Shown here one piece after another: positions 44,813 to 57,200 of a stretch of DNA of 64,000 bases. A program made the position numbers and the translations under genes. Each line of letters starts with the position of its first letter. The first letter of the stretch is position 1. This DNA is from Eudorina sp. 2006-703-Eu-15 (taxonomy: Eukaryota; Chlorophyta; Chlorophyceae; Chlamydomonadales; Volvocaceae), in the NCBI GenBank assembly GCA_003117195.1, contig BDSI01000245.1, positions 1 to 64,000 on the forward strand, written 5' to 3'. The notes beneath the pieces were generated by a model. That model made no database searches and was not told the origin of the DNA. It was given only the letters and a program-made list of their open reading frames with translations.

Positions 44813-46716
44813 TGAGGATGTTCCCATACACACATGCGGAAGCATTATTACATTTCCCGGCCAGCGCAGGCGAATGCTCCACCAGAAACTGCGGGTCTGT
44901 TCAGTGCCGTCTCCCTTCCTTTCCCCGTGGACCACAAGTCCGTGATCAGCCAAACCAGCCGCCGCCAGCGGTCACATCCTCCTCGCAGCGCAAAACCCAG
45001 ATCACCCACAATACCCACAATCAAGGAAAGCCACTCTCCTAAAAAGACAAATCAATGTGCATGCATACAAAAGAATCAATCGAGCGCCCGTGCATCCTAC
45101 TCATTCGTCTCCGTCAATTGGACGGCTTTGGAAAATCCCACAATTTCAATCGGCTCGCCACTCCACTCGTTCATAAAAATCAATTGTGCTTTCATCGTCC
45201 GCTCTCCCCCCCGAACCCCCGCAACGAAAGACGACGTGCGTTGAGGAGAAGAGACGCTTGGGCGGCGGCAGCGTATAGCATAAGACAGACCGAAGGCCTC
45301 GAGAACGAGGTAGAACTGCACCTTGACGACACGCAACGAACAGAGGAACACGCACCCGCCAACTTCCATGTACGTATCAACTGCGGCCGCACACCTCGCC
45401 AACCGCCACACACGACGAGTACGCCCGGCTTCCAAGAGCGAGCTCCCGACAATCCTTCTCATCGCACTGGCGGCTAGCTGTCAATGAGCGACTGCGACCA
45501 ATCAAACAGCCCCGGGCGCCAGCGTGCCCAATCCCAACATGTACAGCGGGGGTTCGCTGGTCGCCCGAAGCGCACCTTAGTCCATGTATGCAAAGGATGG
45601 ACGTTCGCATGCAGAGGATATCTGTGCGTGCTAGCACGAAAGCATAACAACCGACCAGCTCCGCGAGGACACATGCCTGCCTCTCAAAAGATCTTATCGT
45701 ACATACGCCAACTACCCTACAATCGTTTGGAGATAAAGGACCCTTCCTCGCGACACGCTAGCCGCCAAATGCACAGTGTACGGCAGACATCGACATTCAT
45801 ATCCCTCGCTCGGGTCAAGAGTAGGTATCGGTATGGCTTGATTTCCGCGCAAGGCAACTGCGCGCCGTACGCACGTTTTTAGGATCCAGACACAGTTTGC
45901 AACATTTGCGTTGCAGGCCCCCCGCAGCAGCACAGCCCCGCAGACGTCTCGTGCATCAAATCGCAAACCCCCCACCCGCCTGCTGCCCCCGAACATTCTG
46001 TCCCACGCAACAGATTCTATCTCCACCATCTACTCCATCTCCGAGTCTCCACCATCTGTCCATCTCCCTGTGGAGTCGTGATAACGAATTAGCCCCCTTT
46101 CGCGTCATTTCGCGGCAAGCCAGGACCGCCCGCCCCCACCCAGAGCCTCGCTCGATGATGTAGGATCCCGCCGGCAGACCCACAAACCCTGTTGAGACAT
46201 TCTTAATCGTACGATTTTCGCGGGCCAATCCGCCCGGACTTAAAATGTGACACATACAGACGACATACGCACACTGCCCTATCCACTGGCATCATCGATC
46301 CGCTGCTCACCGTCACCAACCTGCTGCGTTAAGTGTGCTCAAAATCCCGCCGCGCCAGCCACCTGGCGCTGGCGAGACATCCTTTCCCAAACCAACAAAC
46401 ACGAATTTTTTAATGTCTGCAGCCAGATAGGAAGTAGTAGATACCTCGCAACAGCGCAATGCTACACTGTGATGTGCGCACCCAGGACTGACGTACACCT
46501 GGATGGCAGCACATACAAGTTGTCCCGACCAGCTGGTGATGCTGTCAAGATAACCAAGCCATGCCTCACTGTCAGAAGATAACCGTGCCCAGACGGTAGG
46601 TCACAAGCTGGACGATTTCGTGCATCGCGTACGGCGGCTGTACGTCGTCGGTACGGCAGCACGCCCTCGGATGGGCCGCAGCGGTATTCCTCGATTCACC
46701 CGTACCATCACCTCGT

Positions 46717-49700
46717 TCACCTTATCTCGTACAGCGCGTCCACGGGCTGCTCGCAGACCTCCAAGCAGGGCCCGCCCACAGCAACGGACGCGCCCGCCGA
46801 GAAGCTGATGAGCTGCGGCGACGGCGGGGCCGACACCGGCACCGACACCGGCACCGCACCACGCACGGACGCCTCGGGATCAGAGGCACCCGCCGCCGAC
46901 AAAGCAGCCTCCACGGCGGCCACCGCCAGGCCGGTGACGTAGCCGAAGCTCGGGCGCCCCAAAGCAGCCGCACTGATTGCGGCAACCAGAACGGCTGTTT
47001 CGATTGCCGCGGCGATGGAGGCAGCGTCGGCGCAGGCCGGGGCTGGCGTGGAGGCTGTCGCAATGCCGCCATGCTCGACGGCGGCGCCGGTAGGTTTCTT
47101 GCCGGTCCCGTCTCCGCTGGACATCTGCGAGACATCCAGATCATCGGTACGGCAACGGGGTAGCGTCAGGTAAGGCAAGGTGCGCATGTGATGGGTTTAG
47201 CGAACGTGCGCGTGTACGGTATCCGGGCAAGGAGGGACCCATGGGTCGGCTGGTACTACATACGCGCACGAGACCCCTCCGATATCAACCCGAACGGGGT
47301 CCTTTCGCCGAGGGACCATTTTCCTAGCAGGAAAGGCCGCCTACCCCACAATGCAAGCACGCATCGTGCGTGTGGGCGGCGCTGTCTCAATCGTATAGCT
47401 GAGTCTGGAAAAAAGGGTGGGCACGGCGCTGCACTGTCCATGCATGCCTGTCCGCCCCAATCAACGGACCCCCGGCCTCCCTCGACTCACGATGGACAGG
47501 AAGCACGTCCAGATGATGTTGACGCAGTTGTTGAAGAGCAGGCGGTACTCGTTGGGCAGCAGTGCGAAGTTGAGGATGCCGGCGACGGGCCACAGCAGGT
47601 AGCCGCCCAGCAGGGCCTTGACGTAGCTGCGGCGCACGGTAACAGTGCGGGAGCGAGCGGCAGGCGCGCGGGCCGCAGGAAAGGTAAAGATGCTTTTTCA
47701 TTAGGCAAGCTAGGTGAATTGATGACCCCTACAGCTGTTAACGAACTCAAGCGCGGCGTTTCCTTCCGACGTGTGTCATGATGCGTACGACATGTCGTAC
47801 CTGGTTCGCAGCGTGTGCGGCAGGTCGCGGGGTCGGCCCTCCAGGCACTTGATGACGGCGAAGAACATGAGCAGGCCCAGCGGCGCGAACAGCACCTGGT
47901 CAGCCAGCATCTTGGTCATCACGGCCGCGGGGCAGTGCGGGTCCTCCGGCATGATGCGGCTGTCCAGCAAGTTAAACCTGGCAGGGCGGGTGCGGGCGAG
48001 GAATGATTGCGCGGTGCGAGCGAGGCTGATCGTCATCGTTTTTTTGGGGTCGAACCAAAAACATCGATATAATTGCGTTGCCAACACAAGCGGCAGGCGT
48101 TGTGCACAGTGCCCAAGACCATGATAAAACAGACGAGGGGGCCGAGAGTAGTGGTATTGGGTGAGCAGGGCAGAGCACTGGGTTGCGGCGAGGGCCTTCC
48201 GTCAATGCGCACAAACCGACCCCTAGGGTAAAAACCCCATCGCCGCATCGCCAGGCTGTAGACGACCAGCCCTGTCAACTACGAAGAACTACGAAAAACT
48301 CGTGACCGCCACAGCCACAGCCGGAGGGCGCGGAATGTGTAAACAGAGCCGCACGGCTCCGCGCCGTCACACAACAGGGCACAACCGACTGCAGTCCTAC
48401 GGACGAGTCGGCGGGGGGTTGTCTAGCACGTACGTACCGACACACTCACCACCAGTGTCCCAGCGGGGTGCCGATCACGGAAGTCTCCAGGCACAGACGG
48501 CCGGTGCGCATCAAGTCGACTCGCCGGTGGGGGGCCCGGCCCTCGGCGGGGCCCGGCTGCGCCTCGCCGCCGCCATGCCCGCCACCGCCGCCGAGTCCCA
48601 GCTGAGCCAACATATCGCCGGCCACGGTGAAGAAGTTGCCGGTCACGATCTTGCACAGCAGCGGGCTCTCCTGTGGACACAATCAAGAAATCAGGCCGGG
48701 GCGGCCGTGGATGGTATGTAGGCGCTCCTTAGTACGTGTAGCGTTCATGGCATATGCAGTACCGCGTGCATGGGTTTCTTTATTTAGACTCAAGTGCTGG
48801 GTTTCTCAACACCCGAAGTACACGATAGTTCCTCACCACATACAAATCGACAAATGGCGCCTGCACCATGATGGGCAGCGCTGGGCATCAGCAAAGGCGT
48901 ATCACCCCCATGGCGCTCGACCCAAATCAACGGGACCCCAGACAGCGCCAAAAACAGATTCCTCATGTGAAACCTGGCCGACCCACATCCCAGCGTGCGA
49001 CTCCCTTGCAGCTGCCTCGTAAAGGAACCCCGACCCAGATCGGGTTCGGCATTAATCCTGACATATACACCCACACAAACAACCAAACCTACGCAGGCTT
49101 CTCCCGAGCGGCAGTAAGTTCCCAATCGATCCCGTTAAAAACAACCCAACGGCGATCGTACCCAACCCACGCAACACAAACCTGCAGCCAGCGGTTGTAG
49201 TCATCGCACAGACCGCCCACGGCGCCGCGCGCCGCCTCCGACGCGTCCTCCACGGCCGCGTGCGCTTCGGAAACCGCATGGGAAACGAGGGACGCCGCCG
49301 CTGTCGCCGCGTCGCCGCCCGTCGCGACCGAGTGTGGGTGCGGGTGCGAGTGCAGCAGCGCGGACCAGAGCGGCCTGGTCGGTCCAAAGTTTTGCGCAAT
49401 CAGGTCCCCCGGCCCGAATTCGGCGAATTGTGCGACAGCGCTGGCCGCTGCGCTTGCCAGAGGCGCGTGGTCGGCCGCAGAACCGCCCTGCAGGTGAAGC
49501 GCAGCTGCTCCCAAAAGAATCCCGCCGCTCACTCCAGAAAGGATGGCGGGGAGAGATGGCGAAGAGATGATCTTGGCGGCGGTCGTGGCGGCAAGCGAAG
49601 CTGACGATGACGATGAGGAAGGTGGCTGAGGCGGCACAGGCGGCCGGCCGGCCGCGACGTTGACCGGCTGGGCGCAGAGACGACGGGCAGCGCGAACCGG

Positions 49701-49829
49701 CCGGCAGTCGATTATGTGGCAATTAAGACGGCGGAGATGACGGGGCCGAGAAGAGCCGGAGACGAGGCCAGATGGGTAAGAGTTTCCAGACGTTGGGCGA
49801 ACGGAGCGAACTTGGTGGAGGCTAGCCAT
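46717..49829 (-). CDS. Mpv17/PMP22-family membrane protein with long N- and C-terminal extensions
   Basis: Five exons in consistent phase: 49182-49829, 48450-48670, 47801-47977, 47491-47626, 46717-47124, giving 529 aa. The Mpv17 core spans about residues 217-394: CKIVTGNFFTVAGDMLAQLG, DLMRTGRLC, a G-x-P-x-GHWW-x-x-LD block, TKMLADQVLFAPLGL, then GGYLLWPVAGILNFALLPN and EYRLLFNNCVNIIW, matching the family signature W-P-x-x-x-x-x-N-F-x-x-x-P-x-x-x-R. Members are four-helix membrane proteins of mitochondria, peroxisomes or plastids. The 216-residue N-terminal part is rich in Arg, Ser and Ala and may include a transit peptide. The 136-residue Ala-rich tail after the core is unusual. The first ATG of the open frame is at 49829, in good context (AAGATGGC). 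Confidence 0.88.
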
Positions 49830-51266
49830 CTTGTGTTCAGGACCTCGTTCGGCGACCAGCTTGACCACCGCGGAAAGCGTCGAATCGTTACGGAAACCCA
49901 CAGAACGGTAGAACCAGGCGCGCGCACCTAGTCCAAAGCCTCCTAAGAATATGCTATGAGTATAATTTAAAAAAAGTGTTGGCTTAAAGGAGCGAGTTGG
50001 GTTCGACGATGCGCTTGGCAGTTCGGCGGCAAAACGGGAGAGAGGACGGAGCGGCAGCGGCAACGAGATGCAAATTTGTAGGTGGATGTGTGGTGCGCCT
50101 GCCTGCCTTCTTGACGCCTGACAGCGAACCTAAGTTGAAGAATGCGGAAGGGTGGGGCTTCGTGGTAAATAAAAAGCCTTGGCGGCGACGTGCCGTACGG
50201 CCAACGTTGCCCAACGTTCGATGAGTCAGGCTCAGAACCACTTGTAGCAGGATCCTACGCACACAAAACGCAGCGCCACAAGATTATAATAAATGAATGA
50301 AACCAGACCGCTTATACAAGGATCACCTCCAAAATTTGGCGCGCGTTGAAGCTCCGAGAACCAGGTCGTCGAGACGCCCCATGCTGATAGATGTGATAGG
50401 GTTACAACGAAAAAGGCAACGCTGATGATAAGGGTCATGATGTTATTTAAACTTTAACCATGCATGTTAATACGCACAGCAAACACACCATGCAGCATTA
50501 TGCAGGTCTGGATCCCGCTGGATCCAAACCCATGGTGTAGCAGCGACCAGCCATGCGGCACGTGTCGCAATACCACAAATACACCAGCTTCAGTGAGCAT
50601 GGAGCGTGCTGGACTTTTCTTTCCGAGACGGTCTCTGCTAACCGTTCACAACCTTTGTAACACGCCGTGACAAGTTCATACGCCGCGACGTGTTCATACG
50701 CCGTGACATTTTGATACGAATTACTAGCTGTAACAATGACGATCTGCTTGTTCGCTCGCAGCAGTCGGCGATGTGATGTGTCTTTTGTCATTCTGATGTT
50801 CTGTTTGCACAGCGCTCGAGTGCGACAAGCACCAAAGAGGAATTGTCGGAAGCAAGGCGCGATCATTTGCACGAAATTGTGTTTTACAGAAACATGGAAG
50901 GACGCGACACGTCAATCAATGAAATCGCCCACGGTTGACCGTTGATCCTTCGGAGCGTGCGTCTTCCTGCTCGATGCGGCATGCGCACTGACAATCTGAA
51001 CCCAGCGCGTTATTGTAATGGTGTTAGCATTATAACTGCGAGAGATTGTCACGTCAACGACTGCTCTGAAATTTCGGGTCCTCGGTCGATCTGTTCACTT
51101 TACAACGATGTTCAAGAGTATTGCACAATAGCATGCAAGCATGCACACACGTTAGTCATTCATAATCCGTGTGCTGCCGTTGAGCGCGCCCGAGGTTTCG
51201 GAAGCGGGGCCGGGGACCGAGCACGACTCCTAAAGTTCCAAGCGACGCACGAAAGCAAACGCTACA
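49830..51266. promoter_or_regulatory. Divergent intergenic region between Mpv17-like and SART3-like genes
   Basis: The two genes start back to back about 1.4 kb apart, so this stretch should contain both promoters and 5' untranslated regions. No TATA box was assigned. A 68-codon minus-strand frame (50232-50438) starting with a hydrophobic segment has no other support. CGCCGTGAC-type repeats occur near 50660-50710. Confidence 0.5.
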
Positions 51267-54200
51267 ATGAAAAGAACCAGACAAGACGAGGCTAATGTTG
51301 ACAGCGAGGATGATAGTGACGACAGCAGCAGTGCCGACGTCGATGTGGACGCCGACACGGCCAAGAAGTTGATGGCACTGGAGCATGACCTACAAACCAC
51401 CCCGTCGTACGAGAAATACCTTGAGGTAGGCCCTCTACGCTACTCGGATCTTTGGAGTGCCAGGCGTTCGGTGTCCCGCTGCGCGGGTTCCGTACTGCCG
51501 CTCCGCGTCGCGAGACCCGACACCTCCTCCCCACACGCACGGCGAGCGACGATGTAGAATACTAAGAACGCTGTTCATATCGCGCCGAACTTCCCTCGCA
51601 AGCAAGCTTCATGTAACCTGAGGTCCGGTCCCTGAAACGCCCTCGTTCCCCCGAATTTATCGGAGCCCTTGTGTCATGCGCTCATGCCGCGTGTGGTTCG
51701 ACCTGACTGGCCTATCTTGTGCCGCCCCACTGCCGCCCCACCGCAATCAGTACATCGTCACCCTCCGAGCAGCTCCGGGTCTCCGCACCCGGCTGCGCGA
51801 GGCGCATGAGGCCATGGCGGCCCGCTTTCCCCTGACTGAGGAGCTGTGGCTGGGCTGGGTCAACGACGAGCTGACGGCGGTTTCGGAGCCGGAGGACGTG
51901 GAGCGGCTGCTGGGGCTGCTGCGGAGGGCGGCTACGAGGGACTACCTAGCGCCTGCGATCTGGGAGCTGTACCTGGAGTGAGTACGGCGTCAGGGTACGG
52001 CAACGCCTCACCAGCGGGGCGGGGGGCCTGGAGGAAGCTGACCCGGGCGGTTGTTACTTGTTAGGCTGTGTTGCAGTGGTGGTCGCGCGGGTCAGTTGTG
52101 GGTCCGAGGCTGGCAGGACGGCGACGACGCACGACGGGCGCAGGGACGGATGGCTGGATGCAGCGTGCTCTCGGCGAGGAGTAGACGCGGGGGGATTCCC
52201 ATGGGGCGTTTGGGCACCGCGGGCGGGGGATTCCCAGGGGGGTTCAACGCAGTGGAGGCACGCCCTGGATAGGCGTCCCTTTGGGCCAAGGAAAGCCCTC
52301 GTGGGAGATGCGGACATGCGGACCTCAGTGACCTGAGCTGCCCTGAGCTGCCCTGCGTGAGGGCGCCTGCAACCCTCGCGCCACCCCGGGGCCGCCAGGG
52401 CCGCCGGGGCCGCCAGGGCCTCGGATGCGCCCCACGAGGTGGTGACCCCTCCCGCACCCGCATCGAACTCCCTGATTGACCGCTGGCAGGGTGGCGTTCG
52501 ACCTGGATCCAGCCGTACGCGATCTGGATCCGGAGGGCGTGGATCGCTACCGCGGCCTGTGCGAGGAGGCGCTGGCGGCGGCGGGGCTGCACCTGGCGGC
52601 GGGGCACCGCCTCTGGGACAAGTACAGGTGCGGCGGGTTTGGCAAGGGGGTACACCCGACCCGACCCGATCCATTGCAATTGGGGGCACCCAACCCGACG
52701 TGAGCCCCAAGGGGCTTTGCGTGGACTGCCGGTTGATGGCAGACAGGACCGTGTGGGGGATGTCCGGGCAAAGGGGAATGCACCGAGTGAGCGGCAGCCG
52801 GGCCAGGAGGAGATCGTGTGGATACCGCGGTGGCCACCCGGCGGGGATACATACAAGGGGAGTGAGACAACCTATGGAGGGCTCACGCCACCGCGCCGGT
52901 GATGCCGCTCGCGGGCAGGCTAAGGCGAGGCGGGGCAGGGCAGTGTGTTGGAGACTCAGGACCGCACCCGTCCTGACCCGACTTGCCCCGTCCCCGTCCC
53001 GGACTGGCAACGCGCAAACGACCCTCATTGGGGGGTTGTCCCCACCAGCTTAGAACCTCCACCCCCAACGGCCAACGCACTCGCCCGCAGGAAGTTTGAG
53101 TTGGCGGTGGAGGCCAAGCTGGCCGAGGGCGCCAAGGGCGGTGTGGGGGCGGCCAAGCAGCAGGACCGCGTGAGGGCGCTGTACCAGCGGCAGCTGCAGG
53201 TGCCGCTCCAGGACGTGGCGGCCACCCTGGAGGAGTACAAGGCCTGGGAGGCGGGCCACGGGAAGGTGGGGGTGGGTTTCCCTGGGGCGGGGCGGCCGGG
53301 GTGGCGTGGCTCAGATGTGCTGCGCGGCGGGATGGCAGGTGCCGGGGCTGGTGCTCTTGGGACGGGAGGGGAGGCGGATGCCTGCGATGCGGTATGTGTC
53401 GAGGTCGAACGGGGCGGCCAATGAGGGCACGCCGCTGTCTTGGCGACGCGCACTCACGCCCCCGAACCCCCGGACATGTTCCCAACCCCCTCGCTCTCGA
53501 CCGGGCCAAGACGAGGGGCCTGCGAGGGGTGGGCTGGCTCCATGTCAGGCCGGGCTTAACCGCATACGGGTGGTGCTGCGCTGTGACCACCCGCCCACTA
53601 CCCGCACCACCGCCACCACCACCACCACCACCACCACCATTGAATACGGGTGGTGCTGCGCTGTGACCCCCGGCACCACCACCACCGCCATCGCCACCCG
53701 CAGTCGGTGCCCGCGCACGTGGTCAAGGCGGCGGATAAGGCCCGTGACGCCGCGGAGGTCCGGTTGGGCTGCGAGGCGGGCGTGGCGCCGGAGCTGCCCG
53801 CGGACGTGGCCAAACTGGGCTCCTTCATGTCGTACATCAAACTGGAGCAGAACAGCGGCGACCCCGCCCGGGTGCAGGTGGGGTTTCGGAGCTGGGATGA
53901 ACGTGGAGTGGAGTGGACGGGGCGGGGCGGGGGCGGTACTGCATGGGTACGGCACCGGACGTACGGCACATGGTGTGCCGATACGGGCATACGGCACATG
54001 GTGCACGTGCCGTATCGGTGACGTCAAACAGAGCACCTGGGTGCGGCCCCTCTCAATGACAGTCTCACATTCCGAGTTCCATGCGGTCTTCCTATTCCCG
54101 TTGCAGGTCTTGTACGAGCGGGCAGTCGCGGCGTTTCCGCTGACCCACGACCTGTGGCTGCAGTATGGCCAGTACATGGAAACGCACACCAAGCTGCCGG

Positions 54201-57200
54201 GCCCCATCAACAACGTGTACAGCAGGGCCGTACGGAACTGCCCCTGGGTGGGCGCCGTGTGGGAGCGGGCCATACGGGCGCTGGATCGTACGGGGGCGTC
54301 ACCGGAGGCCGTGGACGAGATGTACGACAATGCGCTGCAGGCGGGCCTGCAGGTAAGGGAGGGAGGTCCGGCGTCCAAGCTAGCCGCGTTGGGAACCCCG
54401 TGCCGGCAAGGCAGCCAGTTGGACCCACCATCGCCACTCAGGCGCTGCATCGACACACGGCGGAGATGTTCGGCGATGAAGGGCCCCTTTCCCAACCACC
54501 GCCGCTGGGGGATTCCTGCGGCCCCGCTTGTATCGCGATTGGGCCGACCTCCCCTCGCGATCTCTCTTGCCCTCGACTCACGACCCACGGGTCACTCGCA
54601 CCTCCCCATGTGCCTGAAGAGCGCGGACGACTGCCTCGCCGTCACCCTGGCTCGGCTCGACTTCCTGCGGCGGCGCGCGGCGGCCGCGGCGGAAGCCTCC
54701 GCGGCGGCGGCCGGCAGCGGCGGCGCCGCCGCTAGGAAGGCCGCCGCCGCCGCATTCGCCCGGCTGCGGGCCGCGTTCACCTCCGCCGGCGAGCTGATGA
54801 TGTCACACTTTCCCGACCACGTGGACAGGTACGGAAAGGGATCAAGATTCGTGATCAAGAGTCGCCGCTCCAAGATTCGCCGCTCGCTCGCTCGTGCTTG
54901 CATGTGCGTGTGGATGAATTCTTGTACGGCGGAACGATATGTTATGCTGTCGGTTATCGACGTCGCAGCCGGTTCTGCCAAACATAAAATCACGTGGTAC
55001 CGTATATCTGCATCACCAGTACGGCAAGAATCGAGCTGCCCCACCGCCCACGCTGCCGGCTGGCTCCCCGCAGGACGCTGAGCCTGCCCGCCTACTGGGT
55101 GCACTGCGAGGTGTACGTCATGGCCGACGTGGCGGCGGCGCGGGAGGTGTGGGAGGGTGCGCTCAAGGGTAGCCTGGGCAGGTGGGTGGTCTGGTGGTGG
55201 TCTGGTGGAAGGGCGGGTGATCGGCTGGTGGGTAAGTGGGCTGGTTCAAGGCTGAGCGCCTCGGCCTCTAGGGTTGGGCGAGTCGAGCTGTGGGCGATTC
55301 GGGCGTGCCGGCGGGTGGGCGCCAAAAGTTTGTCTTTCACAGGTTTGGGGCAGCTCCGGCGGAATGGGGTCGGATGAGATCAGCGGATTGGGGGCCACGG
55401 GGCTGGAAAGGCCCCATTACTCGCGTCAGCGGGGGTGGCAAGTGCCAGGCGGGTAGGAGCGGACCTGGGCCCCACGCAGCATGACCGGGAGGCGGGAGGA
55501 GCAGGGCATGCGAGCGGCGAAACAAAAAGCCTAGCAAACGGTTCGGGGCCCAGCGCGGGTGGGGGCGGCCAGGCGTGGGCCGTGCCGGCGAGGAGGGGAG
55601 TCGAGGGCCTCCGGGGCCCAGCTCGGGATTGCGCAGGGCGGGGCGTTGGGTGGGTACTTTGGTTTGATTTGGCAGAGAGCGGAGGTGTCCCAACGCCCTT
55701 CCAGACCCCGGACCCCTGCCCACTCCCGACCGCCCGACCGACCGCAGGTTCGTGGAGGCGTGGGAGGCGTACATCGCCCTGGAGCGCACCGCCCGGAACG
55801 TCAAGGTGCGGCTCAGATCCGTCGCAGCGGGCGGACCGCGGGCGGACCGCGGCGGGGGGCGGTATACCGTAGCTTGTCCGCGTAGGGACGTGCCGATCTG
55901 GGCTCGAACCGAGGACGCCAGCTTGGGTCGCTACTTCAACTATTCCACAGCTCTCTACGACATGACGCAACATACCACGGTCATGCCGTCACCCCAACCC
56001 GGGTTCCACTCCTCGCCATCTGGTTTTGCCGTTAGACCCCGCGCCATCCCCGTTGCAATCTATGTATGTATGTATGTATGCAAACCGACATACACATCCC
56101 GCATCCTCCCACGCCCCCTCCGGCTGCAGGAGGCCCGCGCGCTGTACAAGCGGTGCCACAACCGGCGCCTGGAAGAGAACGGGCAGCTGCGGCTGTGCCA
56201 CGCCTGGCTGCGCTTCGAGCGGGAGGAGGGCAGGTGCGGACGGGCGGCTCCGGAGCCCCACGGGTGAAGCGCAAAGAGGAGGGGTCTGGCCAGGGGGCAA
56301 GCTGTGCGCATGCGGGAGGGCAGCGGTGCTCGGGTGTTCAGGTGGTGCTGGGTGTTACGAGGGCGCCACCCAGGGCCCCAACTGGCCTGGACCTGGCATG
56401 ACCTGCTCCCTGGGCGGGAAGGCAGACGGCTTGTTGCGACCCGAGCCGGGCCTAGATCGCTTTGGGTGATGACTACAGGGCCGGGCCAGGTCAGCTGGTG
56501 AAGACGATGGCAACTGGGTTCCAGAGCAGCACAGGTTTGCAGTTTGGTGTGCGAAGAGGCGCACGCACGGTTTTGGGGGAGGTGGGGGGGCAGCGTCTGG
56601 GATGGATGAGGTTTGACACATATTGCGTGGCCCACCTGCGGGGTGAGCCTTTTCTTGCTCCAAAATATGTTTTTGCAGCGCGGAGGACTACCTGCAGGCG
56701 CTCCTGAAGGTGCAGCCCATCCTCGAGGAGACCGCCGCGGCGGCAGCCGCTGCTGTGGACCAGGCCGGAGCCGCAGCCGCGAAGGTGCGTAACTACAGCA
56801 GTACCGGAACACGTGTGTGTGGTTGGTGCTGCTTGATAATTTTTAGTTGGTGGAGGGAAGAGGGTAGAGGCGCTGTGACAACGATGCGCTCGCTCGCAGG
56901 CTGCAGTCCAAAAGGTTAAGAACCTGACGAAGGAGGAAATGCAAGCAATTCGACAGTCAAAGGACCCGAACTACAAGAAGACGAAGAAAGAGAAGAAGGA
57001 GAAGGAGAAGAAGGATAAAGGTGAGGTCGGGTTGTTTGCGGTTGATGAAAACGGTTAGCAATCCAAATCCAAAAGCTGTTTGTGGCGTCCCCTGTCGAAA
57101 TAAGGAGAATGGTTCATTATGCTGTGACGCAAAAATGAATCCATTTACTCCGAATTGTGTGCTCATTAATTTATTCTGACCTCAGCAGCTTCTGGCCGTC

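Larger units (their letters stand above)
43580..46716. other. No gene recognised between the LRR and Mpv17-like genes
   Basis: Should hold the 5' end of the LRR gene and the 3' untranslated region of the Mpv17-like gene. It contains a direct tandem duplication (44145-44337) and a retroelement end (44740-44812). A 120-codon minus-strand open frame at 45097-45462 has no recognisable domain and no supporting exon chain. Confidence 0.4.

Noticed and set aside
49830..50063. Upstream extension of the Mpv17-like first exon by 78 codons
   Set aside because: The frame is open but contains no ATG before 49829; the longer version would need a TTG start.
50232..50438. 68-codon minus-strand frame starting with a hydrophobic segment
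   Set aside because: No domain, no exon partners, and it lies in the presumed promoter region of two divergent genes.
53306..55081. A 591-codon plus-strand open frame
   Set aside because: It runs through several introns of the SART3-like gene with splice signals and conserved HAT exons; only parts of it are coding, as separate exons.
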